Positions 47,740-59,159 of a stretch of 64,000 bases of DNA are shown here, piece by piece. A program made the translations under genes and the position numbers. The notes below the pieces were generated by a model. That model saw nothing but the letters and a program-made list of their open reading frames with translations, was not told the DNA's origin and ran no database searches. Source of the stretch: Trichostrongylus colubriformis (lineage: Eukaryota > Nematoda > Chromadorea > Rhabditida > Trichostrongylidae); assembly GCA_963978905.1 (NCBI GenBank), contig OZ022259.1, positions 10,726,001 to 10,790,000 on the forward strand, in the 5' to 3' direction. The number at the start of each line of letters is the position of its first letter. The first letter of the stretch is position 1.

Positions 47740-50290
47740 TTGTGGGAAGGGGAAGCGCAATTCAAGTAGGCACAGCTTGAATAAAAATTTATATTTCCGT
47801 CCGAATGTGCCGTTAAACTCTCCTCAAGAAGGGATAGTTACAGCATCAACGAAGAAATCAGAAGCGTACACAGACAATGTTACACCCCGATCACAATGGT
47901 TGGGACGGCTCTGAAAATTTGATAATCAGCTTGAAACAATCTCATTCATTCCAAAATGGGCCAGATGTGGGGAGAAGTCGATAAATTCGATGGCACGATT
48001 CCTTGAAGCCTACATGTGTGGTAGGAGGAGCGCAATTTAGGTAGGCAAGGCGTGATTTCAGTGGGCGGAGCTTAGTATAACTCATAACTCCGTTTCAGTA
48101 TGCCTTAGAATTCCAAAAACTCCGCCTGAAACGGCTCAAAATCGGGAAGCAATGGAAATGGTCAGCGATGAATTTTTCGAGGAAAACCCGCATGCAGTGG
48201 GAAGAGCGTACTCCAAATGGGCGGCGTCAATAGAAACTTGCACTTCGGTTTCCCTACAGCCTAGAGATAAGCTAAAATCACACTACAAGCATGGGTTAAG
48301 GGGTTAAGGAAGGACATTCACTTAAAGTAGTGATAAGGAGAAGGTAAGTGATTTGATTCTAGCAAGGATCAGATTCTACAGAGAACAAGGTGCGTCATGA
48401 ATCCTCGACTCCTGAGACTACACAACGAGTTACATATATGAGAGAGGCTCTGAGCTTTATGATTTGTATCCGAACGAGTGCCTCCCTCCCTCCAGCGTTT
48501 CCGGCATCGTTTCGGATCGCTCTCAGACAACAAACAGACTCATCCAATATTCCACCAGCGGAGCAGCAGCTCACGCCTCGATCACTCGTGTCACTGCGTT
48601 TACAGGTTCTGCCGTGAGGCTGCGTTCACACTCAACTGAATGGCATTTTTGGCGCATAAATAAATGAATAAATTTGGAATTTTAAGCGGTGCTATGTATC
48701 ACCACGTGAGTTAATTAGCATTACGCGATCAGCCAAAATCGCGGATACCTGATCTGCCAATACGCCATTTCTCTCTAATCACGGATGCGAAGATGCGCTC
48801 ATCTCTCGAACGACGCGTATCCATTACTCAACGCCGGTGCGCTGAAAAGCTTCAGTTGCGGAAGAAGGCAGCCCGAGGGCGAACGAATCTACTTGACTCG
48901 ATGTTCCTTACACGCCTCGATTGCTTACAGAAGCCCACTCATTTCGGTTATTCATTTGTGGTTTTCTTGTTTAAACCCAGAATAACTGTAACACTTCCCG
49001 TGACGTGTAATGCCTTTTGTGGTTTCTGGGGTATGAGGAACATCGAGTCAAGTAAGACTCATTCGCCCTTACTGACATTTGCAACTGATGCGTGAGCTGC
49101 TGCTCAGCTAGTGAGTCCTTGAGTAAACCCAATGAGTCCTTGAGTAAACCCAATGATTAAGACCGGGCTGTATTACTGGAGGGGGAGAGGCACTGTTCAG
49201 ATACCTTGCGAATGATAGAAATCGGAGCCATCTTCAGGGCTTTGAAGAAGGCGAGAACGTCGAAATGTCAGGCCAATAGAGCTTCCACATCTAATCTCGT
49301 ATCGGCATATGAAAGAAAAACAGTCGATACATCATGCCGAGGTTTCAACAATGACGAACATGGTGACTATTAGCAGCTAGTTGCTTGCCGGTGTTCTTCC
49401 TGAGCAACATTGCTTACGAGGACCACCTTCTACGCAGCTCACCTTCACAACTTTTATACTGGTGCGCGGTAACATTATGCTCAGCACTCTTGATTCATCC
49501 CCATAAGTACAAGGCTATCTTTGTTCTGCCACAAAATCACCGATCTTCAACTGATGTGGAGTTCGTTTTCATTTTCATTTCTATTACAATTCACCTTCAG
49601 CGGGAGCTCGTTTAGAAGACTGGACATTAGCTTATAAACTGCCATACCTGCCTGACAAATCTCTTTTCAACTTCACGCCTCCTCCATTGTTGTGCCGCGA
49701 CGGATAAGTGACACTGAAGAGTGATAAAATACAAGCAGAAGATCAGAAAACTCTAGAGCAAGCATTAGTACAAATACTCGAACACCTAATACACAATCTT
49801 CCTACCTGCTCTCTCTTTCAGTCGGTGCTGTTGCTCACCCTGATAAAAATGTAGTTCTAATTTATATTTTTAGGAAAGTAGTACAACCCAACTGTTCCGA
49901 ATTTCGATCGGCCTCACACCCTCTAGTGTAATCAAACAGAGTGATTCGTAGTAACAGAAATTGTGTCGTTTTCAGGGGGAGAGACTTTGGCCAAATCTTT
50001 CTCGAATAAAAACTTGGTGTCTTCTCACACTAGCCGTAGTTCTTTCCATTTGGCGATTGCTTGACTTTCTATAGAAGCGCACGTCACGATAATTTTCGTG
50101 GGCTGCCGTGCTCAGTAAAGACACTGAGGACGCTGAGAAACATTCAATAGAAAAGGAATTGCACAAACAGTGAAGATGAAGTCTTCCAACCTGCGGCCTC
50201 CACGAGCTTATAGCACAGAGCAGAACGTTTGATCAGGTTGTTACGAGACCTTATACCAAATCACGCTGTACTACACCCGGAGCCCCTGGA
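47740..50290. other. unassigned stretch with short repeats
   Basis: No exon supported. Includes the satellite-related block at 48,720-48,840 and the 21-bp tandem pair at 49,112-49,153. Confidence 0.5.
49112..49153. repeat. 21-bp tandem pair
   Basis: TGAGTCCTTGAGTAAACCCA plus A occurs twice in a row. Confidence 0.9.
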
Positions 50291-51735
50291 GGATCTCCAC
50301 ACAAATCTTTGGAAAATGCGCTTTTCCAGTCTATGGAGTGGCTCGCTAGCATCACTTCAGCGTTTGCCGTCGTAGCAACGTATGGAAGTAGCCCATTGCT
50401 AATTCATGTCATTAAATAGTTTCTTGAGTACCCATCCATGATGTAACCCTTAGATAGACACCGCTTCCCACGACTACGTTGCATTCGGGAGGTCCCTTTG
50501 TACGTGTACAGCGGACCAACAAAGAGGCTATTGGTGTTGACCGGCTTCGTTATGAGTCGTGCCACGCATGAAATCAGGTTAAAGGTACCTATTACCGTGG
50601 TCGCCTTGGAACTGTGAAAGGTGAACAGCAGCATCGGCCTCGCACCACAGCGTAAGTTTTGCGTGTTAGATTGCAGATGTTTGACATATTCTTTGCAGTC
50701 AATAGTTTCAAGGGGATCAAGGGGACAGCGCGCCCTTAGACTCTAATTATTTTATGCGTTGTCCATGCGCTCCTTCCTCTGCAAAATCGTCTTGAGCACT
50801 TATCTATAAAAAAATTGTACCTTAGCTTTTTTCTTTCTGTGAGAGGTCGCTTTCTGTATGTCCCTCGAGATTTATCAGTAAAAATTAAATTAAATATTAT
50901 TCGGTTGTAGGGAAAGTTCTATCCTTCTTCAAAGAGTACTTTTTCCCTCCAAACTGCTTTCCAGCGATTTCTTCTGTACATATACATGTAGTACAAGTTC
51001 ACACGCATCTATAGGTATTATTGTCTTTCATCTCCCGGATAACATTTTTCTGCAAAATAAACATATTGAAGGTCAGTGTCCTCTTCACTATCGAAAGTTT
51101 TTCTCTGAATGGCGTAAGATAAAAGGAAAAGATGATAGTCCGGTGAAGCAAGATCAGGGCTATAAGGTGGATGGGGCAGCACTTCCCATTCAAGCTCGAG
51201 AATTTTTTGGCGAGTCACTTTTTCAATATGTGGGAAGACTCGTCAAAAAATTGACTCGCCAAAAATTCTCGCGCCTGAATGGGAAGTGCTGCCTCATCCA
51301 CCTTATAGCCCTGTTCTTGCTCCATCGGATTATCATCTTTTCCTTTCCCTATCTAACGCCATTCAAAGAAAAACTTTCGATAGTGAAGATGACATTGACC
51401 TTTAATATGTTTATATTGCTGAAAAAGGTTATCCGGGAGTTGAAAGACAATAATACCTATGGATGCGTGTGAACTTGTACTACATGTACATGTACAGTAG
51501 AAATTGCTGGAAAGTTGTTTGGAGGGAAAAAAGCACGTCTCTAAAAAGCGAAAGAACTTTCCCTAACAACCTAAGTTTTGAGTCTTCACCAGGTAGTCAG
51601 TTTTATCAAGTCTCCCCTTTACACTATGGACCTTCAACTTGAGAAATTCCGCTGATTACTGCCTACCCCAACGAGTACGACCCTACCCCCTGTCGAATAT
51701 TCCTCGACGGAGGCTTGACCCTGCCTGCAGTTGCA
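50290..51735 (+). repeat. dispersed repeat family, copy B, split by a palindromic insertion
   Basis: Blocks at 50,330-50,640 and 51,615-51,735 match successive parts of copy A (23,260-23,745). The material between (50,904-51,570) is the mariner-derived palindrome plus some unmatched flank. Confidence 0.6.
50904..51570. mobile_element. palindrome built from two mariner transposase C-terminal pieces
   Basis: Ends GTTGTAGGGAAAGTTCT and AGAACTTTCCCTAACAAC are inverted; the arms (about 315 bp) match with scattered changes around a spacer of about 35 bases near 51,220-51,252. The left arm on the minus strand reads VLPHPPYSPDLASPDYHLF, the conserved C-terminal mariner motif with its third catalytic Asp region; the right arm carries the same on the plus strand, more decayed. 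Neither arm contains the HTH or the first catalytic Asp. Confidence 0.8.
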
Positions 51736-51839
51736 AAACGGGCTATCTGTTTACGGATGGCACTGAATACTCATGTTATCGCGCAAGTTGTGCCCTTGAA
51801 TAGCTTGCTTTTATTCCTTCGACACAAATAAAGAAATTT

Positions 51840-52350
51840 TTGATACTAGGAGGATAATGCGTCGAAAAGACGCGAGATAAGCGGATTCACGGAAATAGTG
51901 ATAAATGGCGAGTATCCATAGGATGAAGGAACACGACTTTTTACACTTCTATTTGACGCTGTTTGACTTTAAGCTTACTCGTTCGAAGGGACACATAATG
52001 AGGTATTCAGGCATTTGGGCAGGTGATCGAGGGCAATGTGATCGCTATACATTTGAGCGAGCTATCTTCACATAATCTCCGCAACGTTCCGATCGGCACT
52101 CTTTCATATGAAAATATCCAGTGGAGTGTGTGCGATGCCACTGGACCCACAAGCTTCTCCGTTCGCTACTACCAGTGCTTTCGAACCAATTCCCAAAATC
52201 CTTCAGTCTGTGTACGGCATCCTTCATTCAGTTCACCCTCAGTCATGAGCTCGTAGATTTGCTCCTTTCTTCCCGTGTCTATCCGTGTCTCTTCGCGCTC
52301 GCAATAGAACCACCAGCAATAGATGGCAGACTGGCGTCATGCCTAAGACT
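51840..52350. other. unassigned, possible transposon debris
   Basis: A minus-strand frame (52,227-52,045) has Cys/His spacing (HRTHSTGYFHMKECRSERC) that could be a zinc-binding piece of a DNA transposon, but I cannot place it. Confidence 0.2.
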
Positions 52351-52359
52351 GACCGCAAC

Positions 52360-52990
52360 TGAGCGATATTTTTGGTATATTAATAACAGCAAAGACAGCA
52401 TTAGGGATAATGTGGTTATTGGAAAATCCCAAGAAGAAGTCGCTCACATGGGAACTATGGGCCTAAGAATCTTATTTATGGCGAAATCCCGTCGAAAAGC
52501 GCGACCCCGAGCTGTAAAGACGGCGTAACGATTAACAGCTGAAACCTTTTGATGACACAGGCGACGTGATTCCTAGTGGCTGCGATGAGAGCGGCCGACG
52601 ATATGCGGGAGGATCAAAGGTATTGCGGCACTTCGCAGTTTAGCTCGAAGCTCACTCCAGAAATGGATGTCGTCGTATTTTCAAACATTCCCTTGTATTT
52701 ACTTGACAAAATGCCATTGGAAGAATAGTCTTGTCTACCTTACGCTTGATGGGAAGGGCGCCCGCGTCGAGAATCAACGGTGGATGCGGGTCCTATTTTG
52801 TCGGGTCTTTGGCCATTTCCTTCCATGTTCTCTTCTTCATCAGATCGCTAAGCACCTCGACCTTCATGTTCACCACATTTTTCAACGTTCGTCCGAATTT
52901 CCCCTATCACTGCCTTTGAATGATTTCATTCAATTTCTTCTTCACCGTCAAGCTTCATGTCACGTGTTATTGTTAACTATAATTACTCCA
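52360..52990. repeat. dispersed repeat, shared with 56,340-56,860
   Basis: Ordered matches: TGGCGAAATCCC, CAGGCGACGTGATT, AATCAACGGTGG or ATCCAACGGTGG, TTTTTGGCCATTTCC or TCTTTGGCCATTTCC, and CGTCCGAATTTCCC or CGTCCGGATTTTCCC. Probably a retrotransposon end; not identified with certainty. Confidence 0.6.
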
Positions 52991-53026
52991 TTTTGGAATT
53001 TGCGTGTGAGATAAGTGCGAACTTAC

Positions 53027-55231
53027 CTCTGTTCTGTTATAGCAGGTCATTTTGGTAAAGGTCAAGCTGTCAACAATGACTAGGATTGATACCAGTGCTA
53101 GTCCACGAACGAATTCCCAATAGTAGACGTAATTAAAATCGCACGGTGGGATTTCATAAAGCAGCATCCAGCGTTCGATTGAAAAACGCATTTCGCATGA
53201 TACTAAAAATGGCATAATGTGAGCCGGTCATGACTGTGAAGCGTTTTTCTGTTATAGTTAGGGAGAAGGTTCCATGTAAGACCTTTGTTCCATAAATTCC
53301 GGGGATGCAGAGACGTGAAATTCAAGGTGAGTAGATAGCCCGTTGTCCTTTATCGTAAGGGGTATGAGATGGCTAAACAATCTGTACGAAGCAACGATGA
53401 CTTCATTCAACCGCAGTCGCATGAGAGGTCACTGTATTGGAATGAGAGGAAGTTTACAGTATTACAGGCATTACTGCTGCACTTGAACAGCATTTGATCA
53501 AGAAGACATCGTCTCTCGACACCCAATACACAGCTGCTAACTACCAGGGCTTCGAATCCGTATGGAATCTCTTCAGTGACAAATCCTGTTTCAAAAGTCC
53601 TAGCGCCCTGAGCAGTGGGACTGCACAACTCTCTCTGAACGAGTTACAATTGACTTTTGACTTTTGAATGACTTTCAACGTTGAGAAAACCATTACCAAC
53701 CATCCTGGTAAACATAAATTTGCGAGGTGGGTGCTATAGGTGAATCACTAAATGCATCAAGGATCAGTTTTTGTGCATCCTTGCTCCTATGCCCTTTGAA
53801 GGTTATTGTTAATGCAGACTAGTGCTGGGTTTCGTATGTCAACAAAGTCGTTATCGTGAATGGTTCGCTGAAGGGAACGGTACTTCACATCCTAGTTGAG
53901 CAATCTGCGTTAATTTCGCGTTGGAACAATTTCGCGTTACGACAGTACCATGAAGCAAACGAACATTCATGCGTACATTTTTGGCGATAGCACCAGCCAA
54001 CCTTTGCGGTTGAATGCATGGAGATCTGTTGTATCGAAAGATCTGGTGGAAGAGAATTTCCTTGTTTGAATGTCGTTTTAAGAAGAAAAAGTTCCTCTAC
54101 ACCATTCAATATAACCGCAACCAGTAACACGACAGTTTTCTGAGCCAAATACTTTGCCCATAGTTGTTCTCATCAAAGTCTGTTCACGAATCAGTTTTCT
54201 TTACAGCACAATCGCCATTCCAAGAGCCATACAGGAGCTATGAACAAGACAGAAGCGGCTAAAACCATGAAAGAACACAGATTGTTATCAGTTGCTTGGA
54301 CAGACGCTTTTAATGGAAGAGTCTATCCGCCTTCATAATAAGGCGGTGCTTGGCTGAATACAGTGTTCTGAAAACACATGATCACTTACTGGACAATAGT
54401 TATTCACTGTCCCCCTTTACGATTCGAAGCCCGTTTCCTCTATGTTGGCCGCGGGGAGTGCGAGGCCACATGCCTCGTCCAATGGCGCGGTATCGCGGTC
54501 CGGGTCACGATAGAATCGGCCCACAACCCTTTTCATGTAAACGAATGGAAGGAGGGAGAGACGAAAGTACAGACAGACGAAGCGTTCTATCTAGGAGGAA
54601 TGTTCTATAACACTCACTCACACCTCTAGCATGTCTTGGCCGAAAAATTAAGTGATTTGCTTTTCCGGTAAGAATTCCGTTACAGGAATTGAGCTGAAAC
54701 CTGCCGCTGCGCTTCGCTTTAGAAAGCCTCTGAGGCAGCGCGTAACGGCAATCAGTGCTTTGCCTTCGAAAGTCTTGGAAGAAATACATTATTGCTCACC
54801 TAGTATTAAAAAGAATGAGGATAGGAATGAAAGCCAAACGGTGATGAACATTAGAATTTTAGTGCGAAAATCTGTGAAGATCGTGTTGTAGTGACTGGGG
54901 AAATATATGGCGGTAAATCTGCAACGAAAACAATCTGTACATCTGCAATATCAAATATTAGATTGATGGTTATATCTTGCGCGACACTATGTATAAGTAT
55001 ACGCAAGACTTATGCACCAACTTGCAACAAAATATAACGGGCTCCAAATTTTCCTTCTCCTGTTTTCGTATTGTCTAGTTACCAGCTAACAGTAGTCAGT
55101 TGAACAAAGATGAAAAGGAATACCTGTTAAATGAAATAATCAAATGAGAATAAAGGGATATATCATAGAATATCAAACAAAGCTGTCCAAGTCGAGCAGC
55201 CACTGCAGGATGTTGCATGAATTCGATATCA
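53027..55231 (-). CDS. srx-like serpentine chemoreceptor, TM3-TM5 exons only
   Basis: Nematode-specific GPCR of the Srx type, expected in the membrane of chemosensory neurons. Exons 55231-55124, 54918-54800 and 53202-53027 join in phase. They read GQLCLIFYDISLYSHLIISF-N (TM3), RFTAIYFPSHYNTIFTDF, ILMFITVWLSFLSSFFLIL (TM4), then an extracellular loop with conserved cysteines (YEIPPCDFNYVYYWEF) and VRGLALVSILVIVDSLTFTK (TM5), ending at donor GTAAGT. A frame at 55,574-55,377 (FGICRAAQQKG) resembles the TM1-TM2 loop but is broken by a stop. TM6-TM7 exons are not found: repeat DNA begins 37 bases after the last exon. It may be a pseudogene or continue beyond the insertion. Confidence 0.75.
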
Positions 55232-55863
55232 CTGAAAGGGCTTCATTCGACTTAGGCACAATGATTTTCCGGTGGGTAAGAGTTTGGCCCATGACTGCAC
55301 ATTCAAAGATAGGGGTTTGATTCTTTTGACAAGGAGGGTTCTCCAACTCATGGCGCTTTGGAAGCGGTTTTCAGTATCAAGTGTGGAGTTCAAGCATGAA
55401 ACACAACTGATGTCCTTTTTGCTGAGCGGCCCTACAAATGCCAAAGAGGAGTTGATGGTTTGATTCCCACTGATGACAAATTTTTGCAAAATTTTGATTT
55501 TCAGTTGGATTTGTAATCATTCGAATGTAAAGATTAAGTGTAGCAGTTGCCTCAAGAGATCCAGAGAAATTCATGGATTTCGTTAGTCATCCACTTCTAC
55601 AAATAGGCAGAGTACCATGTATCTATATCAATTAACTACAGTTCTCGAAGGGTACGGCATACGGCACTAATTACGGCACCAATTTTGTGCGGAACAGCGA
55701 ATTTTGAGCGCTATGGGCCGCTACGTGTACAATAAAGTCAGATCATCAAATCCACTGAAATCGTTAATAGAGCCAATCTGGCACGTTGGCAAAGAATTGA
55801 CACATTTGGCACAAACAGACATAACCATTGTTATTCCCGAAGCCTCATGTTGATTTGAATGCG

Positions 55864-57056
55864 TGTAAGACAATGTGAGACTTCCAAAGTTTATTCCAAA
55901 AGCCTCGAAACAGCTTTCAAAACCAGTTGCAAAAAATGGTTGCAAAAGAAATTTGAGCCTAATAGGCAAGCTTTCGGCGCCTAGCGCCTTTATCAAGGCT
56001 GAATATGTACAAATTAGATGTTATCTATAGGCTCTGCTCGAGAGCCTACAACCGTATATGTACTAAAGCAACTTACTGCTGCCACAGGACCACTGTACTT
56101 ACCACCACAATAGGTGTCCCTGGCACTGGAGCAGAGCCTATAGATAATGAGCTCGTGCACATCGCCCGTGAAACCCCTTCGTTGTATCGAGTATGTCATC
56201 CGATCGCTGTAGCATCGGTTCGTCGGGAAACGGTTATCGGTTTCTGCTGCAGTACCAGAGATACCCATTGTGATGGTAAGTACACTGCGGGCAGCAGTAA
56301 GTTGTCTTTAAAGACAGTGTTCGGGATAATGTGCGTGACAGGGAATCGCATAAGGAGGCATTGAGTGAAAAACTACGGGTCTGGAAGGCCTATGCATGGC
56401 GAAATCCCCCGCGGAAGGCGCCCCATTGAGCTGTGGCGGAGGCGGCCTCGTCAGGACAAGCCGCCTTGGACAAGGACAGCCCGCCTCCAGGCGACGTGAT
56501 TAGTGGTTGGTCACGGTATAGTTGGTCAAGGAGATCGGCAGGATTGAAAGTATCGCTGCGCGCTTTCCCACTTTTAGCTTGAAGATCATCACATGAAAAT
56601 AGATGCTGTCTTATTTCCGAACATCCCTTCATGTTGACGTCTTGGTAATGCCAAAGGAAAACCTTTGCGGATTACCTGCCCCTTGCCGGAAAGGTCGTCC
56701 GCGCCTAGATCCAACGGTGGGAAGAGGTCCTATTTCTCGAGTTTTTGGCCATTTCCATGCGTTTTTTCTCCACCGTCCTGATACTAGACATCTCGGCTTT
56801 CATATTCACTACTTCTTTAACTTTTCGTCCGGATTTTCCCGAAAGCTGCCTTTAAGTACAAATACGACTATAGGCTTTCGAACAGAGCCTATAGATAACA
56901 TCTGACTTGTACATTTTCAGGCTTGATGAAGGCGCTAGGCGCCGAAAGCTTGCCTATGAGGCTCAAATTTCTTTTGCAACCATTTTCTGCAACCGGTTTT
57001 GTGAAAGTTGTTTTGAGTCTTTTGGAATAAACTTTGGAAGTCTCACATTGTCTTAC
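55864..57056. mobile_element. 1.19-kb foldback element with ~185-bp terminal inverted repeats
   Basis: 55,864-56,048 and 56,872-57,056 are inverted copies at roughly 90%, sharing GTAAGACAATGTGAGACTTC, GGCAAGCTTTCGGCGCCTAG and GATGTTATCTATAGGCTCTG. The interior carries the dispersed repeat shared with 52,360-52,990. No transposase seen. Confidence 0.85.
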
Positions 57057-57149
57057 TCACGTTCAGACAAACAGACATGTCTGAAGATGGAAAAAAGGAG
57101 GCAAAAGCAAATTCAGAGGCCAGTCAAGGTCGGGGTGCGAACCCTAACC

Positions 57150-57235
57150 CCGTGCACATCGCCCGTGAGACCCCTTCGTCGTATTGAGTAGGTCATCCGA
57201 TCGCTGCAGCATCGGTCCCTCGGGGAACGGTTATG
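57150..57235 (+). repeat. direct repeat of 56,150-56,235
   Basis: GTGCACATCGCCCGTGA, TCATCCGATCGCTG and AACGGTTAT recur in order, one copy inside and one just outside the foldback element. Confidence 0.75.
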
Positions 57236-57859
57236 AAACTGCTACGCAATTCAGTACATGGTAGAGATGAGGTTTCCTTTCTTTACGCATTTGGCTTTAT
57301 TTTGGATGTGAACTAGAAGAAGGCTTTGGGATCTACACATGCTCGAAGCTACAAAGAGTATGCGTTGCAATAAGTGTTACTTCTTTTCCGTTCGTAGAGT
57401 CGCTCAGCAAAAATGGGATCATTTCAAAGTCTAAAAGCGTGTCATGTTCTCCCTCGTGGGCCACATACTACGCTTCGCAAAGAATCGTGAAGAGGCTGGC
57501 GGTACCACCATCAGATCCATGGGGACAGGCTGCATATTGGAAAAACCCAATCCCGACGCTATGCTTGATACCGCACATGAATCCGAATCGAAAGGAAGAC
57601 CTAAACTTGGTCAGGGTGCCATTCTCAGTACACGCCTCGCCTGAAGAGGTTAATTTGAACTGAAATTCGATATGAAGGATTGCCAACTGGTCGCTTGAGA
57701 GAGTGTTAATCTGACAAAGTGCAGGAGCATCAAAGCTTCATGCTTTCAGGAGCAAACGGAAAAAGAAGGCGTATTATTGGTGATGGATAACGAAGGACTG
57801 AGCCGTCTTCAAAAGTTGTAGGAGTCTCGCTGAGACGACCGTAGACTAGGCGAAGGTTA

Positions 57860-58015
57860 AGATGGATGTTTTGTACAAGAAGCCGGATGGCTCACCATCT
57901 GGTTGGCCCAAGCCATTATACGAGTTTCTGCCGCACGACGTTATTGTAGTGAAGAACATAAAAGGCAACGAAGGCTCCATCCTCACCAAGTTAGCTGGGG
58001 TTAGAAAGAGGTAGC
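57860..58015 (+). CDS. short unrecognised frame
   Basis: ATG-initiated frame reading DVLYKKPDGSPSGWPKPLYE, then FLPHDVIVVKNIKGNEGS and ILTKLAGVRKR before TAG. It looks protein-like and may be an orphan exon or transposon remnant. No family recognised. Confidence 0.25.
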
Positions 58016-58819
58016 GGAAATACTTTGAACATGGAGTTCTCTCAAAAAGAAAACGCACATACTGAATCGACTACTGTCCATTCCATCTTGAGCAAATGAA
58101 AAGGTCGCGTGCTAACGAGGCAAACCCCAGGCCGAGTTTCCATGAGACAACATGAAGATCATAGGGCTGAGAGAGGATTAGCAATAACTCCATGTTTTTT
58201 CGATAACACACCAGTGCCAACAGAAGTGTTGTGTCACTCAACTCGTCAGTACTTTTCAACATACATAAAATTATCAATTTATCAATCTGCAAGCATATAC
58301 TCTTCCGATCCGAGTGACACTCAATCACAATAGTTAAAATTAGTTCCACAGTCCAATAAATTAATAACAATGTACAAAGTGAATGAGAGGAAGTGACCAA
58401 AGAATCATCCTTGGAAAAATCATGACTCTAATTCCTCATGAAATCAGACTATCAGATACAGTCCATAGACAGAAATAAGCGCGAACCGAGAAATTTTCTC
58501 CGTTCCAAATAGAAGTAGAAAGAACTGAACGAAGGACAAGTTGTTCGCGTTCCAGCCCAGCAACATTCGAACAGCTGTCGACGGGCAGAGTGCAGTTCAA
58601 AGTTTTGCGTGTCGATTTGCTTCTCTTTGCGTCTCTGACCACGTGACCCTCGCTTCTTTGCTCCTCGACTCTCTCAGTTCGAACCCACTACGACGGCCCG
58701 TTTGGCGTCTTTCTGAGGAGCTCTCTCTCGCTTAGGTTCTTGTATTTTCGCGTGAAACCTTGTATCACCTATGTGAGCACTTATAACATAAATGAATTGG
58801 GGATAGAGGAACGTGAATC

Positions 58820-58857
58820 TCATTGCTGCGTCGCTATTGCGGCAGCGACGCAGCAGC
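58820..58857. repeat. short GC-rich hairpin
   Basis: GCTGCGTCGCT and AGCGACGCAGC form 11-bp arms around an 8-base loop. Confidence 0.7.
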
Positions 58858-59159
58858 CAGATGGGGCGCAGTGGAGCGCATTACATGGCTCCTACTTGCT
58901 AAAATTTCTATTCTTGTTTTCTAATCCTTTCTACGGATCTCATTCACCAAGGGGCTTCTCTCGCTGAGCGATTTCGAGCTGTTTGGTAGCAAGGCTACGT
59001 GGCGCGACCCTAGGTGGCGGATAGGGGGCTAATCCAAAACCAAAAACCACCATGTACCTGCCGTGAGACGCAGGTGAATTCAGGGGAGGGACTCCAGTTT
59101 CTACTGTGTTGGATTTATTCATACCCCCGTATACATGCAGATGTTTCCTGCATACGTGT

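Noticed and set aside
52667..53014. 115-codon plus frame
   Set aside because: Lies in the dispersed repeat shared with 56.6 kb, where the corresponding frame is not conserved.
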